Origin: Talaromyces rugulosus
Lineage: Eukaryota > Ascomycota > Eurotiomycetes > Eurotiales > Trichocomaceae
Direction: 5' to 3'
Assembly (NCBI RefSeq): GCF_013368755.1
Contig: NC_049562.1
Location: 6,696,001 to 6,760,000 of the forward strand
DNA length: 64,000 bases
The notes beneath the pieces are model-generated. The model was given only the letters and a program-made list of their open reading frames with translations. It did not search any database and had not been told where the DNA came from. The position numbers and the translations under genes are program-made. This document shows, one piece after another, positions 35,189 to 46,392 of the stretch (the first letter of the stretch is position 1; each line of letters opens with the position of its first letter).

Positions 35189-36351
35189 ATGGGTTCACTC
35201 TCAACCAACGAGTTTAGTTTGAACGCCGATAGCAGGAAGTTCCTGGACGAGTCCGGGGCTTCGGGCATTGATGCAAACCTCATACAGCGCCTTGAGCGTC
35301 TGACAGGCGCGAAAGCCCACCACTTCGTTCGGCGACAGATTGTTTTCGCACAGCGCCAGCTGAGTGAAATTCTGGACAGCTATGAGCGTGGAGAGCAGTT
35401 CATCATCTTTACTGGTCGGGGGCCTAGCAGCACGAGCATGCACGTTGGCCATGCCCTCCCTTTTGAGCTGGCAAAGTAAGTCTACCGATGACTTACCCAC
35501 AGTCAATCCAGTATTCAAGACTAACCGTCATGCAACGCAGATGGCTCCAGGATGTCTTCCAGGCGCCTACAATCATCATGTTGACAGACGACTCCAAGTA
35601 CCTCTTCAACGCTAAGTACACATTGGACGATCTCCGGCGGTTTACTGTCGACAACGCCAAGGACATCCTCGCGTTTGGGTTTGATCCCAAACTGACGTAC
35701 ATGTTTTCCTCTCTCGAGAACAGCAATGGCCCACTTTACTGCCGGAGTCTCGAATTTGCCAAGCAAATCACACCGGCCGAGGTCCACGAGCACACAGGTT
35801 TTCAGTATGACAGCATGAACATTGGCATGTTCAACTTCTTTGCGAAGCAGAGCGCCGGCTTTATGCCCGGTAGCTTCCAAGACGTGCTCCCCGGCTTGAA
35901 AGCCAAGGGCCTGCCTAGCTTGACCGTCATTGGCCCAGACGTTGATCCCTTCTTCTGGATCAGCCGCAAATACGCGTCGCAGATTGGCGAGCGCACGCCG
36001 TCGTTCATCTACACCTCGCTTGTGCCGAGTCTTGATGGCGCGGACAAGGGCAAAATGTCCGCGTCAGTGACTTCATCGTCCATTTTCTTGAGTGACACGA
36101 TTCCTGTCATGGAGGAGAAGCTGAAGAGGCAGCTTACGAGAACAGAGACTATGCTTGACTATTTGCGCATTTACCAGACGGAAGAGGAAGACTTTGCAAC
36201 ACTGCGGGGGTTGGAAAGCGAGAAACTCGCCCATAGGGTCGCGGAGGTGATGCGGAAGTATTTGCAGACTTTCCAGGCAAAACGGGAGGACATTACAGAT
36301 GAGGTATTGGCAGCATTCATGAAGCCGCGAGCCATCTCAGCCCCGCCGTGA
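35189..36351 (+). CDS. Divergent tryptophanyl-tRNA synthetase paralog (class I aaRS)
   Basis: Exons 35189-35475 and 35541-36351 join in the codon for Lys96 to give 365 residues, shorter than usual cytosolic TrpRS. Fold motifs are intact: TGRGPSS, HVGH (85-88) for HIGH, and KMSAS (267-271). The tryptophan pocket differs from canonical cytosolic TrpRS: YTGRGPSS is FTGRGPSS (Phe74), the Gln/Glu two residues before TDD is Met109, TDDEK is TDDSK (Ser114), and IDQDPYF is PDVDPFF (Val230). The AFSGG to GGNxDVDV block after KMSAS is missing, so sequence passes from EEKLKRQL directly to the C-terminal helices. ITDEVLAAFMKPR matches the normal end. No targeting peptide. It lies inside a biosynthetic cluster: a resistance isoform or a repurposed amino-acid-activating enzyme is more likely than housekeeping. 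Confidence 0.9.
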
Positions 36352-36857
36352 TGGCAGCGCCAGCCATGATGGTATTTTCGGGCATAGAGTATATTTATCG
36401 TGTGTGAGGGTTAGACAACGGACGTGTACATAGCGGGATGAATATGCTATAGTGTTAATCCTTGGATCAATATCATTTAACATTTTATTATTGGATAAGT
36501 AATTTACTCTAGAATTGATGTGGACCGTTGCATGACACGAAAGACGTGGCGTTTAGACGTGGTGAGAAGCTCGAGAAGGGGGCTTGGGGGAGGTCCATTG
36601 ACCCTGTTTCGTCCCATTCTTGACACCGGTTCATCATTTACTTTGGTGGTAATCAAGTATGTTTTTGCAGGATAACGCCAAAATGATGAACTCACATTAA
36701 TACAGCTATCAAAGAAAAACCGAATTTAACACTACTTGTTCATGACACCCACAAATACGGCAGCGCTATCAATTCTATAAAACAGGATCCTCGCGCCCCG
36801 CCGACCATTCTCCTATCAAAAGCACAAACAATCTATGAAAAGCCGAACAGATCAAGT
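36352..36857. other. Intergenic between convergent TrpRS-like and MFS genes
   Basis: About 500 bp, both neighbours ending here. No gene seen. Confidence 0.4.
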
Positions 36858-38652
36858 CTAAGCGACGATGGCAGCCTTTACCTCGGCAGATTGGTTCAGT
36901 TTCTTCCACGGCTGGCCCAAGGCAATGAGGAAGCCGACGCCAATGGTGGCAATAGCGGTGGCATAGACAACCCTGAGCCCGTGCATATAGCCGACCAGAA
37001 CGACTTGCAGTTGATCTCCATGGAAGACCCTGTAGATATCGGTCGCACCTGTCAAAACAAGCAGGTTTTTGCTGATGGTAGGATCCAATTGCATGACCTT
37101 AGAAATCATTTGATTCACAAAAGCGGCCTGCACGCCGGACATGAGGATGGCAGCGCCGTAGGATTGGAAGACTACGAGTAAAGCGTTGTCAGCATAAACT
37201 TTCAAAACATTGGGCTCGGCATATATGAGCGACGAGGGTTTATACTTACAGAGAAGTGTCGCAGTAATCAGCGCCATGTCAGTCGGTGCGCAAGAACCCT
37301 GACCGACGATCAACGGGATCTGATAGGCAAGACCCCAGCCGACGCCGCTGAGGATCTGGTAGCCGATCCATTTGCCGGCGGACGTGTGTAGATCAAACGT
37401 GTAAAGCAGACCCGCGCCGACCGTGGCGAGGCCCAGCGAAAACAGCAAGACGTACTGGTACCTCCCCGTCTTCGAGATGACGCCGCCCGCAATAAAGATA
37501 CCAAACGTCACGGCAATGACCATGGGCAGGTTTCGCACGCCCGACATGATGGGCGTCGTGCCGTCAATGCTCTGAAAGTAGATGGGCACATAGTACACGA
37601 CGGGGAAGAACGAGCCACCAATGGCCGTGGCCACGCCCGCCATAACCATGTTTGTGCGCCTCTTGAAGATGCGCGGCACGACCATGGCCCGCTCGCTCAT
37701 GAACCACTCGTTGGCCACCCAGAGCGCCAGGATCGCAACAAACCCGACGATGAGGCCGACAACTTTCGCGCTACCCCAGCTGTACTGGCCCTGGCCGTAC
37801 TGCGTGGCGAGGATAAAGCACACTGTCGCGGCGATGAGGAGCGCGACACCGAGGAGATCCATCTGCAGGATCTTCTCGCGGAGGGTGACGGCTTCCGGCT
37901 TCGACTCGGGCGGATCGTGGAAGAAGAAGAGGATGATTGCGATGGAGACGGCGCCGACGGGCAGATTAATGTAGAAGCACCACCGCCACGAGACCTTGTC
38001 GGAGAATATGCCGCCGATCAGGGGGCCGAGGACGTTAGCGAAGCCGTAGGAGATGCCCAGCACGCCGGCCAGGAGGGGCCGCTTCTCGGGGGACGCCGAG
38101 TAGGCGATGATGGTGTAGCTGCCCGCGCTGACGCCCGCCGCGCCGAGGCCGGCAATGGCGCGCCCGACGATGAGGGCGTTGGAGTTAGGCGCGGCGCCGC
38201 AAATGGCGGAGCCGATCTCGAAGATGAGAATGGCCGTCAGGAAGGAGAACTTGAGGGGGAAGTGTTTGTAAATCTTGCCCCAGCAGGACTGGAAGGAGCC
38301 GATAGTGACGAAGAAAGCGGAGGAGTACCAGCCGACCTTGTCGAGGCCCTGGAACTCATCGGTGATTTTAGGAATAGCCGTGGCAATAATGGTCTGAGGG
38401 GTTGGGTTGTTGAGTTAGCCGCCATATCGTTCCATTTTACAAGGGCGAGAGAGGAGGGCGGGTTCTTACCATGTCCAGCGCGATGAGGAAGAGGGCTAGA
38501 GCAAGCGCAATGGCGATAATGGTGAGCTGGAACCCTTTGGGATACACCGGCTCGCGGTCTTTGGGAGAACCGTCGTTGACATGCTCGCCCTTGGTCTCGA
38601 TGATCGAGCTTGGCTCCGACGCCGTGACCTCTACCATGGAGTCGAGGCCCAT
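36858..38652 (-). CDS. Major facilitator superfamily exporter, DHA2 type (14 TM)
   Basis: Proton-coupled multidrug/toxin efflux pump, plasma membrane. Exons on the minus strand: 38652-38470, 38393-37250 and 37171-36858, giving 546 residues. A polar N-terminus of about 45 residues leads into TM1 (IAIALALALFLIALDMTIIATAIP, split by intron 1). Typical DHA2 signatures follow: VGRAIAGLGAAGV, a motif-C segment GVLGISYGFANVLGPLIGG, and SWRWCFYINLPVGA after it. The last helix ends in a short basic tail. It is complete and placed between the TrpRS-like and GST genes, so it probably exports the cluster product and contributes to self-protection. Confidence 0.93.
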
Positions 38653-40072
38653 TACTGCGGCAGACGGCTGAGTCCTGGAAGTACTCTTTTTTTCTGGTTT
38701 CGCGTCTCCTGGACTGTTTCTTTGTTGAAATTTCAATTTCTTTATAAAAAAAAAAAAAGGTATATGCGGGCTTGTGCGTATACCACCCGGGACTGGCGAT
38801 GGTGAGATGGAAGTCAAAGATGTAACCAGAAAGCCAGCCTACTTTTACCCAGGACCCTTCCAGTGTCGCGCAAAACACAGCGACATGATGGGATGCAACA
38901 AAACATAGCAAAAGCCCATGTTTAATAATTGCCTCGCAGGATTCAACAGAGCAAAAAGTGCTTAATAATGAAAGGTGCAGGACGTATGCGGTCTGCAGTC
39001 TTTCAGCTCCTTGCTCGTCTTTGTTGTGGATCTCTTTCTTGTTCAAGACAAGTCACCCGGGATGGCATGCTGGCCGCGCAGAAGGGATTACCAATCACAG
39101 CGCAATGGGCGGAAGGGAAGCTCCCCCATGGGCGCTCATGCCCAACATGAGCTAAGACCTGTCAATTGAATTGCGGGAGGCCAGCCCCCCGGGACCAGCC
39201 GGCCAAACCCTCCGTGAGCCAGCACTAACGGGCTGAAACAGATGTCGTGGTACGCCATTTACGATGTCACGCCGGGGTGTAAGGCTCTTCCGGTGAGGCT
39301 GCGGGTGGGTTTCCTCAAAATACGAAGGCTGCCGCTAACCGAAAATTTAGACAACTCCATGGACACCTACACTTCCCCATGGACGCCTACTACTCATAAC
39401 CCACCGTGCGTGCTCAGCCACCGGGACATTTAAATGTCCTGTGCATATGCCTCGGGAATCACTCGGGATCTCAATGCCCCGGCGCATCAACCCTCACATT
39501 GACGGATTACGGTTCCCTGCGACAGAGTCCACCTTGCTGAATCTGAAGAGAGTAGTTGCTGTTGTCGCTCAATCCCACAAGAACACGGCCGTGATTTGTG
39601 AGCCACGGGTCCTCCCTCTACAATGCTGGGAGCGCCCTCCACGCGTCACATCGAGATACCCGCTTTTTGTCGGCCGCCGTGACAAATCGCACTCGGATAT
39701 CAGAATGGCGTGATGTTGCCGTGACTCCGCAGCCAACACTAATCTAGGACAAGGCTCTACATTCATACGACCGTCCTAGGCAGGTGTATAGCGATAAGTC
39801 TATCGGGTACCAAGGCGATCCCCACGCAAACCCATCGTACCTTTGTTAGTTCCAGTGTAGTGTGAGCAGATTGTTTAGAATACTACAGCGGGAAGTGGAC
39901 TGCCATTAGCGTGTCTAGAATTGACCACTCCGTACTAACCAACTAGTTATACCAGACATGGCATGCAACAGGTTGCCGAAATGCCAGAGGATGACTGCAT
40001 TGTACAGGCTGCGACGAGACTTTCACTTCGTCTATTTTTCTGGATTGGCAAGAGCGAATACCTAATCTCCCA
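38653..40072. other. Intergenic, no gene seen
   Basis: About 1.4 kb between the 5' side of the MFS gene and the 3' end of the GST gene. A run of 12 A at 38747-38758 lies in the MFS leader. No coding region is supported. Confidence 0.5.
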
Positions 40073-40855
40073 TTATGCTGCAGAGCTAATCTTGACCCAG
40101 CTTTCTCTAGCCGCGAGCTCTGCAAACCACTTCTCAACATTTGGGTACTTCTCAAACGTCTCCTTGTAGCCCAGAGTCCTAACCAAGTTGCCGTACGGCA
40201 AATGGAACAGATCAGCCAGCGAAATCTCGTCACCAGCCAGGTACTTTTGCCTCCCTAGAATAGTATCGTAGACGGCCAATGCCTTGTCCAGCTTGGTCGC
40301 GAGCTCCTGAACGCGGGCGTCATCGGCGGCGCCTCTACCGAGGTGCCTATGTGGGTTTTGTCAGTGAAAGGACGCCTAGTAATTGGGCACAACGCAGAAC
40401 AACCAACTTACGACTTAAAGTATACCTCATAAGCAAGGTTCTCTGCAGGGTCATTAAAGTAGTTGTTCTCGATGGAGCAGGCCTGAGCGGAGATGGAGTT
40501 AAACACAGCGACGACTTGCACTCCAGACTTGTGTTATAGCTAGCTTGCTTACCTGCTCAAAGAGGCCGTATCCTACCAGGTCCGCGTCATCTGGCACCAG
40601 TTTGGAGCCCTGCGCCGCGTACTTCTTGGCAATGTACTTGCAAATGGCCCGGCTTTCAAAGATGAAGACGCCATCGTCCTCGAGAACTGGGACCTTGCCC
40701 CATGGTTGCAGCTTGAGAAAGTCGGGGTGTCGACGCGCCTCGAGAGTGTCGCAGTTCTTCAGGACCAGCTCGTAGGGTACTTGCTTCTCTTCCAGGACAA
40801 GAGTCACCCGCTTGGTGCAGATGGCGCGAGCCGGGCCGTGGATCTTAATAGGCAT
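40073..40855 (-). CDS. Glutathione S-transferase
   Basis: Cytosolic GST. Exons on the minus strand: 40855-40553, 40482-40412 and 40346-40073, giving 215 residues. The N-terminal thioredoxin-like domain (1-80) shows PARAICTKRVTLVLEEK, the cis-Pro motif KVPVLEDD and the glutathione-binding FESRAICKYIA. The C-terminal helical domain contains YLAGDEISLADLFHLPY, the conserved N-capping/Asp motif of the fold. It is phi/fungal-specific in type. Role in the cluster: conjugation of reactive intermediates (isocyanides and Michael acceptors are plausible) or detoxification; this is inference from position. Confidence 0.92.
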
Positions 40856-41299
40856 TTTGAAGGGAAAATGGAAAATTTTCCGGCTGTTAGATGTCGCTAG
40901 AAAAGACAGAGAGACGCACTGGACAAAGGGCGGACGGGAGGCTGCGAATATATATCTCGGTGATTTCTAAGCAGCGGCTCCTACTGCTGGAATCATGAAC
41001 TGCAGAACCGCATGCCACTCCCACCTGCAGACGCTGAGAAACGCTAATGTAAAATCCAGCCAAGTAAACGATTGTAGCTTTACGACTTCTGAATGTACGA
41101 TTTTTTTTTAAAACAAAAACCAGCAGCACCATTTCCGTCAAGATATTCCATGTCAGTTTTACATGCACTGAGATGGCTATTAATTAATAATGTCACTGGG
41201 TGCTGTGCTGTGCTGTGAGCAAGATGGCGGCTGGTCCGTATCTCGCCGTTTATTTTACAATTTTTACATAAGCGCACATGTTTTTTTATTTCTAACAAC
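40856..41299. other. Intergenic, no gene seen
   Basis: 5' flank of the GST gene. No coding region supported. Confidence 0.4.
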
Positions 41300-41865
41300 A
41301 CATCCCTTATATATTTATAATTTTATATTACTTATTTTCTTTTAATAATAAATAAATTAATCTTAATTTTTAAATTAATATAAATATTAAGTCTAGATTT
41401 TTTAATATAATCGCATTTATATATTAAATTATATAAAAAAATGATAAAATCTAAAACTAGAAGTTTTTTCATAGAAAATATAAGCCCACGGAGCTGAAGC
41501 GGTAATAGCTGGCAGAATTTTCTCTCTCTCCCCTCCTTCTCTCTTATTAATAGGATTTAAGCGGTAATAACTGGCAGAATCTCTTTCCTCCGGAAATCTT
41601 TTTATAATTTCTAAATATCTCAATATTAGATTTTTATAATATAATGATTTTTAGAAAATAAAAATAAAAAAAATCTATAATAAATAATCTATTTATTCTA
41701 TATTTAAATTTTCATAAAAATTAATATAGGGATTAAAAAGTTATATAAAAAATTAGTTTTATCTTTATTTAGTAGTATTGTGGTAATAAAAAGAAATTTA
41801 GTGTTGATAAGTTTTACTAGTGTGTGACGAAGTTTTGTCCGATTTCTCTAATTGTCCGCCGTAAT
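41300..41865. repeat. AT-rich RIPed repeat with conserved end
   Basis: Nearly pure A/T sequence with two copies of GCGGTAATAxCTGGCAGAAT (about 41498 and 41559). It ends in GTTTTGTCCGATTTCTCT and GTCCGCCGTAATACGGCGGAC (palindrome at 41853-41873). The same end occurs at 27763-27792. This is an old repeat family degraded by RIP. Confidence 0.6.
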
Positions 41866-41873
41866 ACGGCGGA

Positions 41874-42145
41874 CGAGCTAGTGTTGGCAGTGCCATTAGG
41901 TCTATAGATCCTATTTGTTAGATAATTAAACCGGCTGTCATCTCGCTTTTTTGGGTGGAGCTACGGCACCAGCGGTCCGCGCCGTAAGACTAATTTTGAG
42001 CCGCTTCCAGCCAATCTCCTCCCACTGTGATTGCGACATAGACTGTTGGTACTATAGCTCTACCCAAAAAAGCAAGATGACAGCTGGTTTAATTATCCAG
42101 CAAATAAGATCTATGGACCTAGTGGCACTGCTAACACTAGCTCGT
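41874..42145. mobile_element. MITE with about 97 bp terminal inverted repeats
   Basis: ACGAGCTAGTGTTGGCAGTG at the left end is matched in inverse orientation at the right end (CACTGCTAACACTAGCTCGT, ending about 42145). The arms stay complementary for about 97 bp, through TAATTAAACC and CTTTTTTGGGT, and leave an 80 bp loop. Arms differ at several sites, mostly transitions. No coding capacity. The left end abuts the RIPed repeat palindrome, so the two may be one composite. Confidence 0.7.
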
Positions 42146-43045
42146 GCGCGTGTACCGAACGAGCCTGGCAAGGCTGAGAGCTGAATCTCCATTGTCCAGC
42201 TCGGCGATCTCAATGACGCCTTGGCAATCTAAACGAGACAAATGCAGCCCTCTGTTGCATTGGCACTCACAACAGTACTTACGAAACAAGAGACTTCCAA
42301 CCATGAACGAGCTAGTTACTACGCAGTAGTTAACGACTTACCAAAGTTGGGGCGTCATACAATTGATGAGAATGGGACGACACGGGATAGGGTCCTTCCG
42401 CGTCTCTCCATCATCTCCATCCCCTCATACCGTGCAGCAGTCCTGCGTTGCAGCGTAGTCATAGTACGTCAGCTCCCAGCCTTAGGATCGCATGTTAGCA
42501 CCAGCATACTCTGGCATTGCGCCATCCAATATGCAACATGGCACTACTCCCGTTTAATCTAATTCCTAGCCATGCCTGCTTACGAGAGTGGAAATCTGGC
42601 TATTCACTATCATCAAGAAAATTCTGGCCCCAGTCCGCCACCGTTTCTTAGCTATGTACTGGTACTAAGCGGGTTTCGCCCGCCACTTGATCCACGTGTT
42701 GTTTGAGGATTGAACCTTACGAGCACTTGGAGCATCCTCAGCTGCTCGAGTCATCGTGGATTATCTTGGGGCCGACAGATGCCAGACTTATGATTCAAGA
42801 CGCCCGCCAGTTCTCGGGGCGCCGGGACTGGCTGACGGCTCCTGCCGGCCAGGCTTGGCACTACATCACGTGCGCAGGTCTATATAAGACCGCTCACTTA
42901 CTAAATAGCTTCTTCCTTAGAACAATCACTATTACATTACCATGAGAATCACCATTCTATCCCCGGAGGATGTTACATCGGGGCCATTTCTTATCCATTT
43001 TGTTCATTCCTGCCGCCAAGTACCTTTGTCGGCATCTAGTCGAAA
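42146..43045. other. Intergenic, upstream of the regulator gene
   Basis: About 900 bp with no supported gene. A TATATAAGACC box-like string occurs at about 42880, 160 bp before the regulator ATG. Confidence 0.45.
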
Positions 43046-44572
43046 ATGGACTCTCCGAATGCTTTGCCGCCTCGAAAGTCGTGTGACCGATGCTACAAAC
43101 AAAAGGCACGTTGTTTACCAGGACCGAAAATGAGCAACACGAGCAATAGGGGCGATAAAGGGAATAAAGGGTCGTGTTTACGATGTCTCCAGAGCGGCTC
43201 TGATTGCTTCTACAGCCGTAAGCAAATCCTCGATTTACACTCAAATCATTCGCCGCGTCCATTTTACATTTTACCAAAGCTAACATTATCTGCTCATAAA
43301 GCTCAGCGAAAGCCCGGGAGACCGTCATTATCGCAGCCTACGTCACACCTAACAGCAGCAGCGCTGCCGGAGAGCGCGGCTAGGGCATCGAACGCGTCCA
43401 CGCCGTCTAGCCTGAGCTCACTGGCTCGCATGAGCGATGATTTCCTCGTCATCGGGGACTTTGATACATGCCAGTCACTACCTACATGGCTGGTGGAAGG
43501 GAATGACCCGTCACGACACCAATCTGTTGATGCAGTACCGGGCGCAGAGGACTGGCCCTTTGCCTGCGTATCCGGAGAGGTCAGAATCGGCGAGAGCCAG
43601 CTGTCCAACGACCTCAACCAAATATCTCGCACGCCGTTCTCCGCAAATACAGGCTTCCGCCCATCGGCATACAATAAACCTTCGGCACCGAGCCGGGTGG
43701 GGAGCGACACGGACCATAGCCACCATTCCGCATCAACATCTAGCGCCGTCAGTGAACGACAATGTGCCTCTGACCCGCGAAGCCCGATGGACACCATCGT
43801 CCAAGAGCTCGCAGAGCTCAATATGCGCATATCCCGCCTGACGCGCTCGGCATCCATTTGGAATTCCGAGTCGCTTCCCTCAGTGAACTCTCCCATCATC
43901 AACGAGCTGTTTGGAATCACCAACTCGCTGGTGTTCGCCTTGAAGCAGGCCGAAGAAATCAGCGACCTGGATTCAAACCGTCATCAGTGGACCGAAAAGT
44001 CGAATGCGCCGTGCAACAACCTGAAGCACCTGGCGCTGCTGGAAGATGGCGTCGCATTGATGGCGCTGTCCTGTCACCAACAAGTCCTCTCTGCCTTTGA
44101 CAAGCTATACTCCATCATCTACCGACACCTAGTCGCCGCAAGATCATCATCATTCTCGCAACAACAAAAGTTTCGCGGCGCGTATAATAGCCAGTCGCCG
44201 TCGCCTGGTTCAGACAGCCTGGAATTCTCAAGCACAGCCCAATCCATCATGATTATGAACCTGCTCAATCATTTAATATCCTGCCTGGACAGCGCCATAG
44301 CCCCCATTGGACAGCTTGAGACCATCAGCCCCGCTTGGGGTAGTGGGCCTTCTTCCCTACCGTCCGGCGTCGTGTCGCCTGTTGCTGGGGAAGAGGCAAC
44401 AGCTGATGCTGTTACTGGCGTTACAAAAAGTTCAAAGACACGGGGCTCACGCAGCTACGCAGACATAACTACGGTAGACGCCATTCTGGACGCGATGAAA
44501 CGCCGGCGGACCAGCATAGACGAGCATAAAAGACAACTCAAAATATTTCTCACTAGTTCGACAAACCTCTGA
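43046..44572 (+). CDS. AflR-type Zn(II)2Cys6 transcription factor
   Basis: Probable pathway-specific activator, nuclear. Single exon, 508 residues. The DNA-binding domain is at residues 9-57: SCDRCYKQKARCLPG, a longer linker than typical, then SCLRCLQSGSDCFYS, giving six cysteines in CX2CX6C..CX2CX6C form. A basic RKPGRPSLSQ segment lies after it. The rest is Ser/Pro-rich with a C-terminal helical region (NNLKHLALLEDGVALMALSCHQQV) like the AflR regulatory domain. It contains no introns and no lesions. Its location in the middle of the 32.5-48.7 kb cluster suggests it controls these genes; binding sites were not identified. Confidence 0.9.
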   Translation: MDSPNALPPRKSCDRCYKQKARCLPGPKMSNTSNRGDKGNKGSCLRCLQSGSDCFYSRKQILDLHSNHSPRPFYILPKLTLSAHKAQRKPGRPSLSQPTSHLTAAALPESAARASNASTPSSLSSLARMSDDFLVIGDFDTCQSLPTWLVEGNDPSRHQSVDAVPGAEDWPFACVSGEVRIGESQLSNDLNQISRTPFSANTGFRPSAYNKPSAPSRVGSDTDHSHHSASTSSAVSERQCASDPRSPMDTIVQELAELNMRISRLTRSASIWNSESLPSVNSPIINELFGITNSLVFALKQAEEISDLDSNRHQWTEKSNAPCNNLKHLALLEDGVALMALSCHQQVLSAFDKLYSIIYRHLVAARSSSFSQQQKFRGAYNSQSPSPGSDSLEFSSTAQSIMIMNLLNHLISCLDSAIAPIGQLETISPAWGSGPSSLPSGVVSPVAGEEATADAVTGVTKSSKTRGSRSYADITTVDAILDAMKRRRTSIDEHKRQLKIFLTSSTNL

Positions 44573-45388
44573 ATTGAGTACGACGCTATGGACATTGACA
44601 TCTCATGTCAATTTTATTCTTTACGGCACTGCACTTTTTGACACAGCATGAACTTGCATTCATAGCGCAATGGGTCACAAATAGAATTGTCCAACTATAG
44701 AGCTTAGCTATTCTCGGCACTCCCTCAAGTGTTTATGCATATTGACACAAGAGTTGAATTTTGGCACCATTCGTAATTCATTGTGTTATTAAAATATATT
44801 TTTCTGCTTGACTGCATGGTCCAGTGTTTCGCCCCGGAAAATGTGTCTTCATTACCTCGGTCGCTCTGTTCATGAGCTAGCTGTATTAACAATAAGAATT
44901 GTAACCACAACACAAATTATTTATGCAAACAAGAACAATTCGCTAACTTAAATTCTACATTCATTAACAATTCTAACTTTGAGATTCCTGACGACCCATG
45001 TGTTTGTGTCGCTGACTGAAGCAAAATGCGAATTTCTCCAAGGTATGCACACCGCCTATACGTCATCCCTTGCGAGTCTACGAGACCGCGGCGGGTCAGT
45101 GACAACAACGAGCTGCAAGCCAACAATTACGTGGTCTGGGAGCAAGAAGAAAAAGTGGGAGATGGAGGTGGAGGGGAGGATGAGCATGACTTTGACAGCT
45201 ATGTTACGCCATATCTGACTGATGTCAACTGAGAGCTGGATCTGACGGACTAGGCTGACCTACCAGAATTTTCGTAAACACGCCTACTGCGAAACTACGG
45301 TGCGAATCAATGACGGAGACAATTTATTTGTCTATTTTACAGCCACACTGGCTTACATGCGGTCCCCTCGTTTCTATATGGGCTTGGC
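44573..45388. other. Intergenic, no gene seen
   Basis: About 800 bp between the 3' ends of the regulator and the S33 hydrolase. No coding region supported. Confidence 0.4.
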
Positions 45389-46392
45389 TTACTTAGTGTC
45401 GAGGAACTTCAAGACCTGCTTCGTAAACTCCTCCGTGTCCTCCAAGTGGCACATGTGGCTGCAGCCCTTCAGCGTCACCTGCTGGCTACTCTCAATCTCA
45501 TCGAGGAGAGGCTGCACGGCCGCCTGGTCCGCCCAGTCGTACTCGCCGTGGAGCACCAGCGTCGGGATCTTGATGCCCTTGCAGCGGCCCACGACAGACC
45601 ATCCTGAACGATTTTGTCAGCTGAGAGAACATATGTATATATGAACATATATGAGTTTTACAACAGAGGGGGGAGTTGCTTACCTTTTAGCTGTCCCAGA
45701 GTCTCAAACTGGCTCGGCCCCAACATGGATCCGTAGACGACTGGGTTCGCAAAAATGACCCCAAAGAATCCCTGCGCCGCTTCCGGCCACGGATCCAGCC
45801 GGCAAACATGCTTGTCCTGCACCTTTTTCATAATGGCCTGCAGTCTCTCGTCCTGGTACTGCTGCGTCGCATCCAGCTCAAGCGCCAGCTCCTTCTCAGC
45901 AGGCCCCAGCTCGCTCAGCGTCTCCTTGATGTTCTTCGTCCAGAGCTGCACCGACGCGGGCACAGAGTCCAGAATCAGGTGCTTGAGCCCCTTGGGCTGA
46001 TACGCCAGCACGTACTCGAGTCCCATCATGCCGCCCCAGGAGTGGCCGAGGAAATCAAACTCTTGGATGTTGAGCTTGGTGACGAGGTTGTCCAGCTCGG
46101 CGGTGAAGAGCGCGACGGGCCATTGAGGCTGCTCCTCACCGGTGAAGTGGGTGCTCTTGCCGTTGCCGACCTGGTCGTAGAGCACGACAGGCCTGCCGGT
46201 TTCCTTGGGGAAGCTGGCGAGGGGGTTCAGGAAGTAGTCGTGGCTGGAGCCGGGACCGCCGTGGGCGGCGATCAGGGGACGGCTGTTGGGTGTCAGGTCG
46301 CCGAGGACGCGGTACCACGTCTGGGCCTCTTTGCCGGCGAGCACCTCGTGGATGAAGCTCACAGTTCCAGTCTGATCAGAAACGGTAGCCAT
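45389..46392 (-). CDS. Proline-iminopeptidase-like alpha/beta hydrolase (family S33)
   Basis: Exons on the minus strand are 46392-45684 and 45603-45389, joined in the codon for Gly in KGWSVVG; 307 residues. Catalytic features: oxyanion motif HGGPGSSHDY, nucleophile elbow GHSWGGMM, acid in LHGEYDWAD and His in KGCSHMCHLE. These define the proline iminopeptidase/tricorn-factor-like S33 family. No signal peptide, hence cytosolic. In fungal clusters such enzymes cleave or form amide/ester bonds on intermediates; here it might trim an amino-acyl group, which would fit a synthetase-like gene in the same cluster (inference). Confidence 0.9.

Noticed and set aside
35189..36351. Ordinary housekeeping or mitochondrial TrpRS
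   Set aside because: No targeting peptide; shortened; changed tryptophan contacts; surrounded by biosynthetic genes. Not excluded until the genome is searched for another copy.
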